From Eonycteris spelaea (Eukaryota; Chordata; Mammalia; Chiroptera; Pteropodidae), in the NCBI GenBank assembly GCA_003508835.1, contig PUFA01000167.1:1860001-1924000 (forward strand): DNA of 64,000 nucleotides, read 5' to 3'. A model generated the notes under the pieces. The model saw only the letters and a list, made by a program, of their open reading frames with translations. It was not told the DNA's origin and searched no databases. Below, in pieces: positions 63,541 to 64,000 of the stretch. A program made the translations under genes and the position numbers. Numbering within the stretch: the stretch's first letter is position 1; every line of letters begins with the position of its first letter.

Positions 63541-64000
63541 GTTTTTAATTTAATTAAATCTGTTATAGTAACATTGGTTAATAACATTATATACATTTCA
63601 GGCATATAATTCTATAATACATCAGCTGTGTATTGTATCATGTGTCACAACCCAAAGTCTAGTCTCATCTCCTTTTGTCCCCATGTATTTGACCCCTTAA
63701 CCTCTTCATCCCCCTTACCTCCTTCGTCTCTGGTAACCATACTGTTGTTGTCGGTGTTTGTGAGTTTGTTTTGTTTGTTCATTTGTTGCTTTCTGTTTTA
63801 TATTTCATATATGAGTGAAGTCATATGTTCTTTTTATTTTCCATGTAACTTATTTCACTTAGCATGATACTCTTAACGTTTATCCACATTGCTGCAAGTG
63901 GCAGTGTTTCATTATTTTTCATGGCTGAGTAGTATTCCATTGTATATATTTACCACATCTTCTTTATCTAGTCATCCATAAGTATACTTAGGTTGTTTCC
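63541..64000 (-). mobile_element. Antisense L1 3' end, running off the window
   Basis: The 3' UTR ('agtaacattggttaataac', 'atttcaggcatataattct') is followed by 'tctctggtaaccatactgttg', 'tatatgagtgaagtcatatg', 'cacttagcatgatactctta' and 'ggctgagtagtattccattg'. This copy is well enough preserved to be one of the younger L1s here. Its 3' UTR type is my main hint of a bat. Confidence 0.85.

Larger units (their letters stand above)
62343..64000 (+). other. XRCC4: XRCC4 intron 6 (5' part)
   Basis: The intron starts gtaaaa and runs past the window end. 62343-62985 shows nothing recognisable. It is followed by an antisense L2 and then an antisense L1 3' end. Confidence 0.9.

Overview
This is a stretch of mammalian nuclear DNA carrying three internal coding exons of XRCC4, the scaffold protein of non-homologous end joining, on the + strand. 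Everything else is intron. The exons are 54146-54312 (167 bp), 60805-60957 (153 bp) and 62236-62342 (107 bp). They correspond to human exons 4, 5 and 6, and their reading phases join without a break. They encode the last strand of the head domain, the coiled-coil stalk that binds DNA ligase IV, and the start of the acidic, phosphorylated tail. The promoter, the first three exons and the final exons lie outside the window. No other protein-coding gene, tRNA, rRNA or CRISPR array is supported, and the remaining open reading frames are transposon remnants or chance frames in AT-rich DNA.

The organism is a placental mammal, shown by XRCC4 itself plus L1M, L2, MIR, MaLR-type LTRs and MER1/MER20-type hAT elements. 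I see no Alu, B1/B2, carnivore SINEC or ruminant BovB/tA repeats. Several L1 3' ends (33650, 61890, 63540) have a 3' UTR type that I associate with bats, so a bat is my best guess, but this is weak evidence.

Layout. 1-54145 is the 3' part of a very long intron 3. It holds a relatively young antisense L1 at the left edge with an in-frame microsatellite; several older antisense L1s (1830-3595, 7970-8760, 26275-28380); ORF1/HAL1-like L1 pieces (3640-4750, 10450-11720, 45010-45560); sense L1s (18950-20100, 36060-37020); and a head-to-head L1 near 22960. It also holds MaLR-type LTRs (7525, 21490, 38672, 41795, 47935, 48262), L2 and MIR remnants, and hAT elements several of which keep 8-bp target duplications. 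54313-60804 is intron 4 (6.5 kb), with an L3/CR1 relic and a tiny hAT derivative. 60958-62235 is intron 5 (1.3 kb), with a MIR and an L1 3' fragment ending about 100 bp before exon 6. 62343-64000 is the start of intron 6, with an L2 and an L1 3' end.

I found no evidence of a new multi-gene system. The points most worth checking are differences in XRCC4 (one codon fewer in the coiled coil than human, glutamate at the human SUMO-acceptor lysine, Thr at Arg107), a 58-bp segment apparently copied from 800 bp upstream into a hAT element, a 139-bp tandem duplication inside an L1 relic, and a 111-bp hAT derivative with a perfect target duplication. Repeat family names come from recall of consensus features, and boundaries are approximate unless a target duplication is given.
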